This document shows positions 8,184 through 16,224 of a DNA stretch of 64,000 nt, in pieces. The notes beneath the pieces are model-generated. The model made no database searches and was not told the DNA's origin. It saw only the letters and a list, made by a program, of their open reading frames with translations. Origin of the DNA: Oscillospiraceae bacterium (GTDB taxonomy: Bacteria > Bacillota > Clostridia > Oscillospirales > Acutalibacteraceae). How positions within the stretch are numbered: position 1 is the stretch's first letter; the number at the start of each line of letters is the position of its first letter. The position numbers and the translations under genes are program-made. The DNA lies in NCBI GenBank assembly GCA_003526845.1, contig DPVM01000008.1, positions 237,575 to 301,574 of the forward strand. Reading direction: 5' to 3'.

Positions 8184-9026
8184 TTATCTGCCGCTGTTAT
8201 TGGTGTTTGAACCGTCCGTCGATTGGTCGGTGCCGCATGGGCAAGGGCAGTTGTCGTCCTTGTCGGGCGGGAAAAATTCGTCAACCGGGAACTCAATGTT
8301 TTGAAATGTTTCGCACGGATTTTGCGTTGAGCAGTTGCACTCTCTGTCGGGAATACAAAAATCGTATGCAGGGATAAGCATTTGCACATCGCGCTCCATT
8401 TGAACTATTGAGAAAAGACCGAGTGAAACGATTACCGCTCTTGACGGGCTTGACGGTATTCCCGGCTCGTTGCACGCATTGAGAATAGATTGCGGGAAAG
8501 ATGTTACACAAGGAATTGAGCAATCGCAGGTATCGAGAACATCAACCTGCAAAACAACGGGGTCGACAGCCTGAACTTTAGCCACCGGATTTGTGTATTG
8601 CGGTGCCTCCGGGCAGTCAAGCTCCTCACTTGCGATATTGGAGGTGAAGATTTTTACATCACCCTCCGAGCCGTATAAAATGCATTTCTTTTCAAAGCTT
8701 GTGTAGCCCACTGCAACCTGAGGTGTGGTACACGGTGCGGCATAAGTATCAAATCTGAGCTGGAAGTAAAAATGAATGTTTACATTATAAAAGCCTCTGT
8801 TAAACGGCACATCTTCAACATCAATGCTTACGGCGCTGATTGTGCAGTCGCGGCATTTAACCGTTACCGCTTCGTCGATAAGTCTTTGTGATGCACCGAA
8901 AAATGTGACTCTCAAATCCTCCAAGCAGTCTTTGCTGACACACGAATCGTAAATCCTTTTTGTGTCGATACAAACTGCTTCATTTATGCGTCTTTCACCT
9001 GCCGGGATAATCGGGTTGTTTGGCAT
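8184..9026 (-). CDS. Cys-rich conserved clostridial protein
   Basis: A 280-aa protein without signal peptide or membrane helix, very rich in cysteine, with a Cys/Pro/Asp-rich C-terminus (NCPCPCG). The N-terminus (IPAGERRINEAVCIDTKRIY, then CVSKDCLEDLRV) resembles an uncharacterised family seen widely in Clostridia. A clear GGAG site precedes the ATG. The many cysteines and lack of export signal suggest a disulfide-linked structure such as a spore coat component, but this is inference; nothing in the neighbourhood is a known sporulation gene. Confidence 0.8.
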   Translation of the reverse strand: MPNNPIIPAGERRINEAVCIDTKRIYDSCVSKDCLEDLRVTFFGASQRLIDEAVTVKCRDCTISAVSIDVEDVPFNRGFYNVNIHFYFQLRFDTYAAPCTTPQVAVGYTSFEKKCILYGSEGDVKIFTSNIASEELDCPEAPQYTNPVAKVQAVDPVVLQVDVLDTCDCSIPCVTSFPQSILNACNEPGIPSSPSRAVIVSLGLFSIVQMERDVQMLIPAYDFCIPDRECNCSTQNPCETFQNIEFPVDEFFPPDKDDNCPCPCGTDQSTDGSNTNNSGR

Positions 9027-9168
9027 AAAAAAACTCCTTCACATAAGTATTTGAAGCATTTTTTGTTCTTACTTCCTTACATTCTATGAAGAAGTTGACG
9101 CTTTGACAATGAATTTTTTGAACCGTATTTTTCTTAATTCTTATATTTTCTTAAAATATTCTTAATTA

Positions 9169-9197
9169 TTGAATTTTTAATTGACATATTATATAAT
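9169..9197 (+). promoter_or_regulatory. SigA-type promoter of the deacetylase operon
   Basis: TTGAAT (9169-9174) and TATAAT (9192-9197) are 17 bp apart. A GC-rich hairpin (TTGCCGCA/TGCGGCGCAA, about 9202-9233) lies in the 5' untranslated part before the ATG at 9257. Confidence 0.75.
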
Positions 9198-9256
9198 GAC
9201 CTTGCCGCACAGAAATATTTGATGCGGCGCAAAAATATGATTAGTAAGGGATTTAT

Positions 9257-10585
9257 ATGTCAAAAAAAATGAAAATTATTATTGCTGTTCTTGTTGTAAT
9301 CGGCGTTTGTGCCGGAGTTTTTGCAAAATACAGTAAGGATTCAAATGTCGAGCAGGTAACAAGCGTTGTTGCCGCTGTCGAAAATGACAGCAAAAGCATC
9401 AGCATAAAGTGGAATTCCGTCAAAAACTGCACAGGTTATAATTTGTATGAAAGTACAAACGGCACCGAGTTCCGAAAAATCGCCACTGTCGACGGTGAGG
9501 ACACAACCTCTTATATTTTCGGCAATGCCAAAACGGCGGAAAAATATGATTTTTACGTGACCGCTGTCAGAAAATCATTCGGTAAATCTTTTGAAAGCAA
9601 GCGGTTTGCGCCGGTGCGCATTTGCATTCCTCCCGAGCAGGCAAAAATCAAAAGTGTTTTGTCGCAAAAATCGGGCGTGATAGCCGTTGAATGGAGTGGC
9701 GATTCAAATGCCGACGGCTACCAAATTCAATATGCCGAGGGTGACAAGGGCGATATGAGCGCGGCAAAAACGCAAAGTGTCGCCGACAATTCAAAAACCT
9801 CCTGCGAAATTGACGGACTTAAGGACGGCGACGCTTATTCAATCAGAATGCGCGCTTATATTAAGGATGGCAACAGTGTATACAACGGCGCATGGAGCGA
9901 TATTCAGACCGTAAAGGTGTTTAAAGCTGTTAAACTCGGCAGTGATATTGACACAAAAAAGCCTATGATTGCTCTCACATTTGATGACGGACCGGGTTAC
10001 AACTCCGCGTCCGATGATATTCTTGATGTGCTTGAAAAATACAATGCACGCGCAACATTTTTTATGGTCGGTCAAAACGCAAAAGACCATCCTAAAAATT
10101 TAAAGCGCAAGGTTGAATTGGGCTGTGAACTTGGAAATCATACCTTTGACCACACGCATTACGGCAAAAAGGTTACAAAATCCGATATTAAAAAGGCGAG
10201 TGACGCGATTTACGATGCGTGCGGTCAATATCCTACGGCGTTTCGTTCTCCTGGCGGAAACACAACGCAAACCATCCGTGACGAGTGTGAGGCGGAGAAT
10301 ATGCCGCTTTATTATTGGTCGCTCGACACGCAGGACTGGAAATACAGAAACGCCGACCATGTGTATAATGCCGTTATGAAAAATGTTAAGGACGGCGACA
10401 TAATTCTTATGCACGAAATTTATCCGACAACTGCCGATGCAGTTAAAAAAATGGTGCCGGAGCTTATAAAACAGGGCTATCAACTTGTTACCTGTGAGGA
10501 ACTCATTCAGGCAAAAACAGGCGAGGCGCCGTTATCCGGCACGCAATATGTCAATGCAAAAACAATAAATAACAAAACCAAATAA
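9257..10585 (+). CDS. FN3-containing polysaccharide deacetylase
   Basis: A 442-aa extracytoplasmic CE4 (NodB) enzyme, probably a peptidoglycan N-acetylglucosamine deacetylase. An N-terminal hydrophobic segment (about 5-23) exports or anchors it. Two fibronectin III-like repeats (about 35-122 and 128-222) precede the catalytic domain (about 235-420). All metal and catalytic motifs are visible: TFDDGP (Asp243, Asp244), HTFDH (His295, His299), RSPGG (330-334), DTQDW (357-361) and the LMHE His386. Deacetylation would protect the wall from lysozyme. The next gene follows after 16 bp. Confidence 0.92.
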   Translation: MSKKMKIIIAVLVVIGVCAGVFAKYSKDSNVEQVTSVVAAVENDSKSISIKWNSVKNCTGYNLYESTNGTEFRKIATVDGEDTTSYIFGNAKTAEKYDFYVTAVRKSFGKSFESKRFAPVRICIPPEQAKIKSVLSQKSGVIAVEWSGDSNADGYQIQYAEGDKGDMSAAKTQSVADNSKTSCEIDGLKDGDAYSIRMRAYIKDGNSVYNGAWSDIQTVKVFKAVKLGSDIDTKKPMIALTFDDGPGYNSASDDILDVLEKYNARATFFMVGQNAKDHPKNLKRKVELGCELGNHTFDHTHYGKKVTKSDIKKASDAIYDACGQYPTAFRSPGGNTTQTIRDECEAENMPLYYWSLDTQDWKYRNADHVYNAVMKNVKDGDIILMHEIYPTTADAVKKMVPELIKQGYQLVTCEELIQAKTGEAPLSGTQYVNAKTINNKTK

Positions 10586-10601
10586 AAAGGAATTATAAAT
10601 T

Positions 10602-11324
10602 ATGGAGCTTTGGATTATTCGTCACGGCGACCCCGATTATGTTCACGACAGTTTGACAGAAAAGGGCGTTCGCGAGGCTAAGCTGCTTGCCGAAAGACTT
10701 TCAAAATACAATATTTCAAAAATTTATTGCTCACCGCTCGGCAGAGCACAGAAAACTGCGTCATATACGCTTGAAAAGCTCGGTATGCAAGCCGAAACCC
10801 TTCCGTGGTTGCGTGAATTTGAGGGCAGGGTGCGCAACGGTCTGAAAAAAGAGCAGTGTTGGGACAGAGTGCCGTCATATTGGACCGAGATTGACGATTA
10901 CTATAATTATGAGCGTTGGCTTGATGTGCCGCTCATGAAGAAGGGCAATGTCAAAAAGCATTATCAGATTGTTTGCGACGGTATTGACGAACTGCTTAAA
11001 AATCACGGCTATGTTAAAAACGGCAAGATTTATAACGCCGTCAATTCAAACCACGATATTGTTCTTCTGTTTTGCCATTTCGGTGTTGAATCCGTTATTT
11101 TGTCACGCATTTTCAGCACTTCACCGATGATAACATGGCACAATTTCAGGGCGTTGCCGACTTCGGTTACACGCCTTGTCACTGAGGAGCGAGAAAAGGG
11201 CAAAGCAATATTTGTCTGCACTCAATTCGGCGATTTGAGCCATCTTTATGCGGGTGATGAGGAACCGTCATTCCAAGCAAGATTTTGCGAGTGCTACGAG
11301 GACGATACACGCCACGATATATGA
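10602..11324 (+). CDS. Histidine phosphatase family protein
   Basis: A 240-aa member of the phosphoglycerate mutase-like histidine phosphatase superfamily. The N-terminal RHG motif (Arg7-His8-Gly9) carries the phospho-acceptor His, and LLFCHFG near residue 160 supplies the second catalytic His. It is cytoplasmic, with no signal peptide. Substrate cannot be predicted. Close spacing to the deacetylase suggests one mRNA. A strong terminator follows. Confidence 0.88.
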   Translation: MELWIIRHGDPDYVHDSLTEKGVREAKLLAERLSKYNISKIYCSPLGRAQKTASYTLEKLGMQAETLPWLREFEGRVRNGLKKEQCWDRVPSYWTEIDDYYNYERWLDVPLMKKGNVKKHYQIVCDGIDELLKNHGYVKNGKIYNAVNSNHDIVLLFCHFGVESVILSRIFSTSPMITWHNFRALPTSVTRLVTEEREKGKAIFVCTQFGDLSHLYAGDEEPSFQARFCECYEDDTRHDI

Positions 11325-11335
11325 ACACATAAAAT

Positions 11336-11382
11336 AAAAGGGGTATGCAGTTTACCGAAACACGGTCTGCATACCCTTTTTC
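11336..11382. terminator. Bidirectional terminator
   Basis: AAAAGGGGTATGCAG pairs with CTGCATACCCTTTTT, with ACCG/CGGT extending the stem toward the loop. It has T runs in both directions and separates convergent genes. Confidence 0.92.
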
Positions 11383-11412
11383 GCTTTGTCCGATTGTGTT
11401 TTTTGCGGTCAA

Positions 11413-12243
11413 TCAGTATTCAATATCTTTTAAATGCGGCTCAAAGTCCGTTCCGTACGGATATGTGTCAACCTCGCCGACGCGCTTTGCCGTGTCCTTA
11501 ATCGACGTCTCGATAAATGCGCAGGCGCGTTTTACAGCCTCATAAAGCGACGCACCGTTTACGCACTGCGCCGTGATGAACGACGACAAAATGTCGCCTG
11601 TGCCCGAAAAACTCCTGCCGATTTTTTGTGTTGTTACGATGTCGAACTTACCGTCTTGATAAACCGTTGACGCAATTTTGCCGTCTGAAATTTGTATTCC
11701 CGTTGTGACAACCGACTGCTCAAGCTCAATCGACATTGCTTTTATTTTATCGAGAAGCTTTTCTTTTGGAAGTTTGATTGTTTCGCTGTAATTTTCGTCA
11801 CAGATTATGCAAAGCTCGGTCAAATTCGGCGTGATTATATCAGCCTTTTCGGTAAGCGCAATTATTTGCGAAACGGAATTGTCATCGTAGCAATCATAAA
11901 GTATTCCGTCATCCGCCATTACAGGGTCAACCACAACAAGCGTTTCGGGCGTTTTGAAATCGTCTATAAAATCGCTTATTATTGAGCCTTGTTTGCTGTT
12001 TGCGATAAAGCCGGAAAGAATTCCGTCAAACTTGACATCAAGCGATTTCCACTCGTTTATAAAATCCTGCATAATATCGGTGCAGTCAAGATATTTGTAG
12101 CTGTCAAACCCCGTTTGGTTTGAAAAAATGCCCGTTGTCAGCGGACAACACTGAACACCGTGTGCCGAGATAACCGGTATTGCGGCAGTGAGCGAGCATT
12201 TGCCGAAGCCCGACAAATCGTTTATTACTGCTATTTTCTTCAT
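11413..12243 (-). CDS. Pyridoxal/pyridoxamine kinase-like protein
   Basis: A ribokinase-fold kinase similar to PdxY/pyridoxamine kinase, phosphorylating B6 vitamers for salvage of pyridoxal phosphate. The protein from this start is 276 aa, beginning MKKIAVINDLSGFGKCS; the frame stays open 27 codons further upstream but without a binding site. The C-terminal GRSFSGTGDILSSF motif holds the GTGD anion-hole and catalytic Asp of the family. GTGATAA-like sequence precedes the ATG. It stands alone; a separate candidate RNA gene with its own terminator lies directly upstream on the same strand. Confidence 0.88.
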   Translation of the reverse strand: MKKIAVINDLSGFGKCSLTAAIPVISAHGVQCCPLTTGIFSNQTGFDSYKYLDCTDIMQDFINEWKSLDVKFDGILSGFIANSKQGSIISDFIDDFKTPETLVVVDPVMADDGILYDCYDDNSVSQIIALTEKADIITPNLTELCIICDENYSETIKLPKEKLLDKIKAMSIELEQSVVTTGIQISDGKIASTVYQDGKFDIVTTQKIGRSFSGTGDILSSFITAQCVNGASLYEAVKRACAFIETSIKDTAKRVGEVDTYPYGTDFEPHLKDIEY

Positions 12244-12301
12244 AATTATCACCGAATGTATTATATAATATATTTTGCGCTGTTGCAATATAAATGCGCC
12301 A

Positions 12302-12336
12302 TAAAAAGAAGAAAAGCCGAGCATAACACTCGGCTT
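12302..12336 (-). terminator. Terminator of the small RNA
   Basis: On the minus strand AAGCCGAG and CTCGGCTT form an 8-bp stem followed by a T-rich run of about 12 bases. It lies 60 bp upstream of the kinase start, so the RNA is not just a leader of that gene. Confidence 0.85.
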
Positions 12337-12408
12337 AACTCCTCTCTGTCTATAACAAACTATAGGAGGACAGGTTACTCAACACGGTTGCGGCTCCGTC
12401 TTGAGTGC
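12302..12408 (-). ncRNA. Candidate small RNA (about 105 nt)
   Basis: A minus-strand unit with a perfect promoter (12443-12415) and an intrinsic terminator (12336-12302) and no convincing ORF. Predicted transcript folds: a first hairpin at 12405-12378 (CTCAA/TTGAG with ACGG/CCGT inside), a middle hairpin with TATA/TATA, and the terminator. The middle part exposes UCCUCCU (12370-12364), complementary to ribosome binding sites. No known RNA family was recognised. A trans-acting RNA that blocks translation is the likeliest reading, by inference. Confidence 0.65.
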
Positions 12409-12414
12409 CTATTA

Positions 12415-12443
12415 ATTATAGTAAAGTTTGCATAGTTTGTCAA
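12415..12443 (-). promoter_or_regulatory. Perfect SigA promoter of the small RNA
   Basis: On the minus strand TTGACA (12443-12438) and TATAAT (12420-12415) are separated by exactly 17 bp. This is as strong as the rplJ promoter and points away from any nearby ORF. Confidence 0.85.
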
Positions 12444-12556
12444 GGATTATTTTAAAAACTTTTGTCGCAATTTACAACAGATGAAAATGAATGGTTGTTT
12501 TTTGTCGAATGGCGTCGTACAAATGACAAATTATTGGACAGTAAATATGCCAAATA

Positions 12557-12585
12557 TTGACAAAGAACAAATGTTCTATTAATAT
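12557..12585 (+). promoter_or_regulatory. SOS-type promoter with LexA box
   Basis: TTGACA (12557-12562) and TAATAT (12580-12585) are 17 bp apart. Between them lies GAAC-AAAT-GTTC (12565-12576), an exact fit to the Gram-positive LexA/DinR core GAACRNRYGTTC, inside the 14-bp palindrome AGAACA-AA-TGTTCT. Bound LexA would block RNA polymerase. Transcription would start about 145 nt before the first start codon. Confidence 0.78.
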
Positions 12586-12737
12586 GAATATCAAGATTGA
12601 TTTTTACATCGTGATTCGGGGAGAATTTTTCGGTGCAGCGTTCAAAGTGCGCCAAAAATATTAACTGCGGCGACATCTTTGTTCTTACCACTCAGTCAAT
12701 CTTGTATGCAAAAATATGTATGAAGGAGGAATGGCAG

Positions 12738-12950
12738 ATGACAATTGAAGAATTGGCTCGCGAATACGAGCAGCAGTACGACAGATTAAACGCTAAAATG
12801 GACGCCCTAAAGCCCTTGCTTTGCGTTTACAGGGGGCAGGATTTGTACTTGCTGAGAAAACGAATCAGAATTTATTACGATATGGCTTGTGAATGCAAAA
12901 GAACGGCGTCACTGCTTAACGGTTATTATGAGGAGGATTTGTATGATTGA
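12738..12950 (+). CDS. Small 70-aa protein upstream of sigma-like gene
   Basis: A 70-aa, highly charged, mostly helical protein (MTIEELAREYEQQYDRLNAK at its start) with no signal peptide. GGAGG lies about 9 bases before this ATG; longer open frame upstream lacks a binding site. Its end overlaps the next gene by 8 bases, so the two are translationally coupled. Similar small proteins precede sigma-like regulators in phage and prophage clusters, but the family is not identified. It is the first gene behind the LexA-box promoter. Confidence 0.7.
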   Translation: MTIEELAREYEQQYDRLNAKMDALKPLLCVYRGQDLYLLRKRIRIYYDMACECKRTASLLNGYYEEDLYD

Positions 12951-13275
12951 TTTTATCGACGGATATTATACAACGCGCGACCCAAAGACATCGGACGGAT
13001 ATGACAGAGAGAGGGCACAGCAAACGGCAGTCGGAGCGGTGCTTGATTTGATTATGAAAAACGAATTGACTCAAAGGCAAAATATGTGCCTTCGCTACAA
13101 GTACATAAATCACAAAACGCAATCCGAAATTGCGGATATTCTCAAGCTGTCACAGCCGACCGTTTCAAGGCATATTTCAACCGCAAAGGATATTGTGAAC
13201 AAAAACCTGAAATATTGTTATGTTGCGCTTTCAAAGTGCCTTGATGAATATGACAGGCTCAACAATTTGTGCTGA
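12943..13275 (+). CDS. Sigma region 4-like HTH protein
   Basis: A 110-aa protein with a sigma-70 region 4-type helix-turn-helix at about 42-90: LTQRQNMCLRYKY, then TQSEIADILKLSQPTVSRHI. There is no region 2, so it is not a full sigma factor; it resembles phage-type sigma-like activators. AGGAGG sits 6 bases before the ATG at 12943, inside the previous gene. With the 70-aa partner it forms an SOS-regulated pair. Targets are not visible in the window; it may control a prophage or island elsewhere. Confidence 0.8.
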   Translation: MIDFIDGYYTTRDPKTSDGYDRERAQQTAVGAVLDLIMKNELTQRQNMCLRYKYINHKTQSEIADILKLSQPTVSRHISTAKDIVNKNLKYCYVALSKCLDEYDRLNNLC

Positions 13276-13285
13276 TATATGTCAT

Positions 13286-13343
13286 CAGACCGAAAATACA
13301 GCTCCTCACGGGCGAAACGCCACTGTATTTTCACCGCAGTCTG
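13286..13343 (+). terminator. Long hairpin after the sigma-like gene
   Basis: Three stems stack: CAGAC/GTCTG, GAAAATACAG/CTGTATTTTC and GGCG/CGCC. The T run behind it is weak (TAATTTTC). It starts 10 bases after the stop codon and may be a terminator or mRNA-stabilising structure. Confidence 0.6.
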
Positions 13344-13381
13344 TAATTTTCTCTATATCAGTATATGAAATTTACGGCAAA

Positions 13382-13420
13382 ACGGCACCGTTCAAATCAA
13401 TTTTGTGCGGTGCCGTCTTT
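13382..13420 (+). terminator. Intrinsic terminator
   Basis: ACGGCACCG pairs with CGGTGCCGT and is followed by CTTTAATTT. It is the second hairpin downstream of the sigma-like gene and insulates it from the thioesterase operon. Confidence 0.8.
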
Positions 13421-13445
13421 AATTTATATATTTTAATATATTTAT

Positions 13446-13474
13446 TTGTAATATTTTAAAATATGTGATATAAT
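13446..13474 (+). promoter_or_regulatory. Promoter of the thioesterase-nifZ-thiI operon
   Basis: TTGTAA (13446-13451) and TATAAT (13469-13474) are 17 bp apart, 41 bp before the first start codon. Confidence 0.65.
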
Positions 13475-13515
13475 ACCTAACTGTATAATTGTAAATATTT
13501 CACGAGGTGATGAAT

Positions 13516-13911
13516 ATGAAAGAATTTAAAGGCGAACTTAAGGGCGAGGCATTGACTATAGTCAATGCCACAAACACTGCTGTTGCGGCACAGAGCGGCT
13601 CGCTTCAGGTTTTCGGCACTCCGTTTATGATTGCGCTCATGGAAAAGGCAACATGCGCGGCTGTTGTAGATATTCTTGACGACGGCGAAACAACCGTCGG
13701 CACAAACGTTTCCGTAAGTCATATTAAGGCAAGCGGAGTAGGTTCTGTAATCACCGCATATGCGTCACTTCTTGACAGCGATGTTGACGGCAGAAAACTC
13801 ACATTCAAAGTTGAGGCAAAGGAAGAAGACGGCAGCGTTATCGGCGCAGGAGAGATTGAAAGATTTGTTGTTCTCAGCGACAGATTTATGAAAAAAGTGG
13901 AGTCTAAATAA
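13516..13911 (+). CDS. FlK-like hotdog thioesterase
   Basis: A 131-aa single-domain hotdog-fold protein resembling fluoroacetyl-CoA thioesterase FlK. Thr35, Glu43 and His69 stand at the same spacing (8 and 26 residues) as the FlK catalytic triad, in GTPFMIALMEKA and VSVSHIKA. It probably hydrolyses a small acyl-CoA; the substrate is unknown. The chosen ATG has GAGG at proper distance; GTG 13507 and ATG 13510 are too close to it. Its stop overlaps the next start by one base (TAATG). Confidence 0.8.
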   Translation: MKEFKGELKGEALTIVNATNTAVAAQSGSLQVFGTPFMIALMEKATCAAVVDILDDGETTVGTNVSVSHIKASGVGSVITAYASLLDSDVDGRKLTFKVEAKEEDGSVIGAGEIERFVVLSDRFMKKVESK

Positions 13912-15083
13912 TGTATAAATCGGTTATTTTTGATTTTGACGGAACAATTTGCGACACGGGCGAGGGTATCAAAAAAAGCGCAAAATACGCACTCGACGCG
14001 TTTAACATTCCAAGCGACGATTGGCAAACGCTTGACTGCTTTATCGGCCCTCCGCTTCTTGTGACATTTCAGGAGCAGTTTAATCAATCGGCGGCAGACG
14101 CCGACTTGCTCGTTCAAAAATTCAGAGAAAGATACACCAACACGGGTATTTATGAGTGCGAGCTTTACAACGGCATTAAACAGCTTTTGATAAATCTCAA
14201 GGACGATGGTATGAAAATCGGCATTGCATCATCAAAGCCGCAGGTTTTTGTCGAAACGCTTTTGAACAAATTTGCAATTGCAAAATATTTTGATTCCGTT
14301 TGTGCCACAAGTTTTGCGGCAGACTGCGAGTCAAAGCAAAATATAATTGCGCGTTGTCTTAAAGAGCTTGAAACAGAGCCGAAGGACGCGCTTATGGTCG
14401 GCGACAGATTTTACGATATTGACGGCGCAAAAGCTGATATGGTTGACGGCGCAGGAGCCCTTTGGGGATACGGCAGTAAATTCGAATTTATCGAGTGCGG
14501 CGCAAAATATATTGTTGACAAGGTCGAGGATATTGAGTCAATCGCTCTCGGATTGTATGAGCGCACCGAAAAGGTGAACGGTATTTACAACGGCAGGGTG
14601 CTCACAATGCATGTTGACGATGTTTTGCTTTGCAATGACCAAAAGGCAAACCGCGAATGTGTTGACCATCCGGGCGGAGTTGCCGTTATCGGCGTTACAG
14701 ACGATGATATGGTAGTGCTTGTGCGCCAATTCAGGTATCCGTATAAGGAAACGATTTATGAAATTCCCGCAGGCAAGCTTGAAAAGGGCGAGGACCCGTT
14801 TGAGGCAGGCAAGCGCGAGTTTAAGGAAGAAACCGGAGGCGTTGCCGAGGAATATATTTCGCTCGGCGAGATTTATCCGTCACCCGGCTACACAAACGAA
14901 ATTATCAGACTTTATGCTGCAAAGAACATTACATTTGAAGAGCAAAATCTCGATGACGACGAGTTTTTGCAGGTTTGCCAAATCAGCTTTGACGAACTTA
15001 TCAGGCGAATTATGAGCGGCGAAATAAAGGACGCCAAAACGATTGCGGCGGCGTTTAAGCTAAAGGAATTAATGAACAAATAA
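13911..15083 (+). CDS. HAD phosphatase-Nudix hydrolase fusion
   Basis: A 390-aa two-domain enzyme. Residues 1-215 are a HAD hydrolase of the phosphoglycolate phosphatase type: FDFDGT (Asp8, Asp10), SSK near 107, MVGDRFYDIDGA (162-173). Residues about 222-390 are a Nudix domain like ADP-ribose pyrophosphatase, with a complete Nudix box from Gly288 to Gly310 (Gly288, Glu294, REFKEETG 302-309). One chain could cut an ADP-sugar and dephosphorylate the product. The frame is continuous. Coupled to the thioesterase by TAATG; nifZ follows after one base. Confidence 0.9.
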   Translation: MYKSVIFDFDGTICDTGEGIKKSAKYALDAFNIPSDDWQTLDCFIGPPLLVTFQEQFNQSAADADLLVQKFRERYTNTGIYECELYNGIKQLLINLKDDGMKIGIASSKPQVFVETLLNKFAIAKYFDSVCATSFAADCESKQNIIARCLKELETEPKDALMVGDRFYDIDGAKADMVDGAGALWGYGSKFEFIECGAKYIVDKVEDIESIALGLYERTEKVNGIYNGRVLTMHVDDVLLCNDQKANRECVDHPGGVAVIGVTDDDMVVLVRQFRYPYKETIYEIPAGKLEKGEDPFEAGKREFKEETGGVAEEYISLGEIYPSPGYTNEIIRLYAAKNITFEEQNLDDDEFLQVCQISFDELIRRIMSGEIKDAKTIAAAFKLKELMNK

Positions 15084-15084
15084 T

Positions 15085-16215
15085 ATGGCTTATTTAGATA
15101 ACAGCGCAACCACAAAGCCCGACAAGGCGGTTGCGGACAAAATTTATGAAATGCTCACTGTCAATTTCGGCAACCCTTCAAGCTTTCATAAGGAGGGTTT
15201 GAATGCCAATTTGGAATTGAGAGCGGCGCGTGAAAAAATCGCAAACGCGCTTTCATGTGAGAGCGAGGAAATATATTTCACCTCGGGCGGCACGGAGGCT
15301 AACAACCTTGCGATTTTGGGTGCGGCAGAGGCAGGAAAACGTAAGGGCAAGCGAATTGTAACAACCGCTATCGAGCACGAAAGTGTTTTGCAATCCGTTG
15401 ACGAACTTGAAAAGCAGGGCTTTGAGGTTATTCGCCTTATGCCCGACAAGCAGGGCAGAATTACAGAGCAGCAGGTATTTGACGCAGTTAATTCGGACAC
15501 AACATTAGTGTCGATGATGTATGTCAATAATGAAGTCGGCTCAATTATGCCGGTTAAATCAATCAAAAAGGCAGTTAAAAGGGCAAACGCTCCTGCGCTG
15601 ATTCATATAGACTGTGTTCAGGCGTTTGGCAAACTTGAGGTCAAGCCGTCAAAACTCGGTGCAGACCTTGTGACTGTTACGGCGCACAAAATTCACGGTC
15701 CGAAAGGTGTCGGTGCGCTTTATCTCAAAAAAGGAACACGCATTTTGCCGCGTGTTTTCGGCGGCGAGCAGGAAAAAAAGCTCCGTCCCGGAACGGAAGC
15801 AATTCCGCTTATTGCAGGTTTCGGCGTTGCCGCCGACCTCATTCCCGATTTGAAAAAGCAAAGCGAAAAGATTAAAGAAATCAACACTTATGCAAGAGAG
15901 GGCTTGCTCACGGTGCCGGGTGTCAAAATCAACAGCGGCGACGATGCAAGCGATTACATTATCAACCTTTTTGTTCCGACATTTATGACAAGCCAAACAG
16001 TTGTTCAGCATTTATCGTCAAAATACGGCGTTTATGTTTCAAACGGCTCGGCATGTGCAAAGGGTAAGCGCAGTCATGTTTTAACTGCGATGAAACTTGA
16101 TGACAAAATCATTGAAAAATCAATCAGAGTGAGCTTTTCACGAACAACAACTAAAGGCGATATTGACGAGTTTGTCAATGCAATCAAAGAAACGGTCGTT
16201 CAATATCCGATGTAG
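15085..16215 (+). CDS. nifZ: Cysteine desulfurase (NifZ/IscS-type)
   Basis: A 376-aa PLP enzyme that takes sulfur from cysteine as a persulfide. The PLP lysine is Lys202 in TAHKIHGPKG, and the active cysteine is Cys324 in NGSACAKGKRS. The gene lies 9 bp before thiI, the same pairing as nifZ-thiI in Bacillus, where NifZ feeds sulfur to ThiI for 4-thiouridine in tRNA. No iscU or sufU lies nearby, which supports a tRNA role over general Fe-S assembly; that is inference. Confidence 0.9.
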   Translation: MAYLDNSATTKPDKAVADKIYEMLTVNFGNPSSFHKEGLNANLELRAAREKIANALSCESEEIYFTSGGTEANNLAILGAAEAGKRKGKRIVTTAIEHESVLQSVDELEKQGFEVIRLMPDKQGRITEQQVFDAVNSDTTLVSMMYVNNEVGSIMPVKSIKKAVKRANAPALIHIDCVQAFGKLEVKPSKLGADLVTVTAHKIHGPKGVGALYLKKGTRILPRVFGGEQEKKLRPGTEAIPLIAGFGVAADLIPDLKKQSEKIKEINTYAREGLLTVPGVKINSGDDASDYIINLFVPTFMTSQTVVQHLSSKYGVYVSNGSACAKGKRSHVLTAMKLDDKIIEKSIRVSFSRTTTKGDIDEFVNAIKETVVQYPM

Positions 16216-16224
16216 GTATAAATT

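Noticed and set aside
12584..12664. 26-codon ORF starting within the -10 of the SOS promoter
   Set aside because: Its start lies upstream of the expected transcript start and there is no ribosome binding site.
13318..13460. 79-aa ORF continuing through 13220-13459
   Set aside because: Runs through the hairpins behind the sigma-like gene in another frame and overlaps its end.
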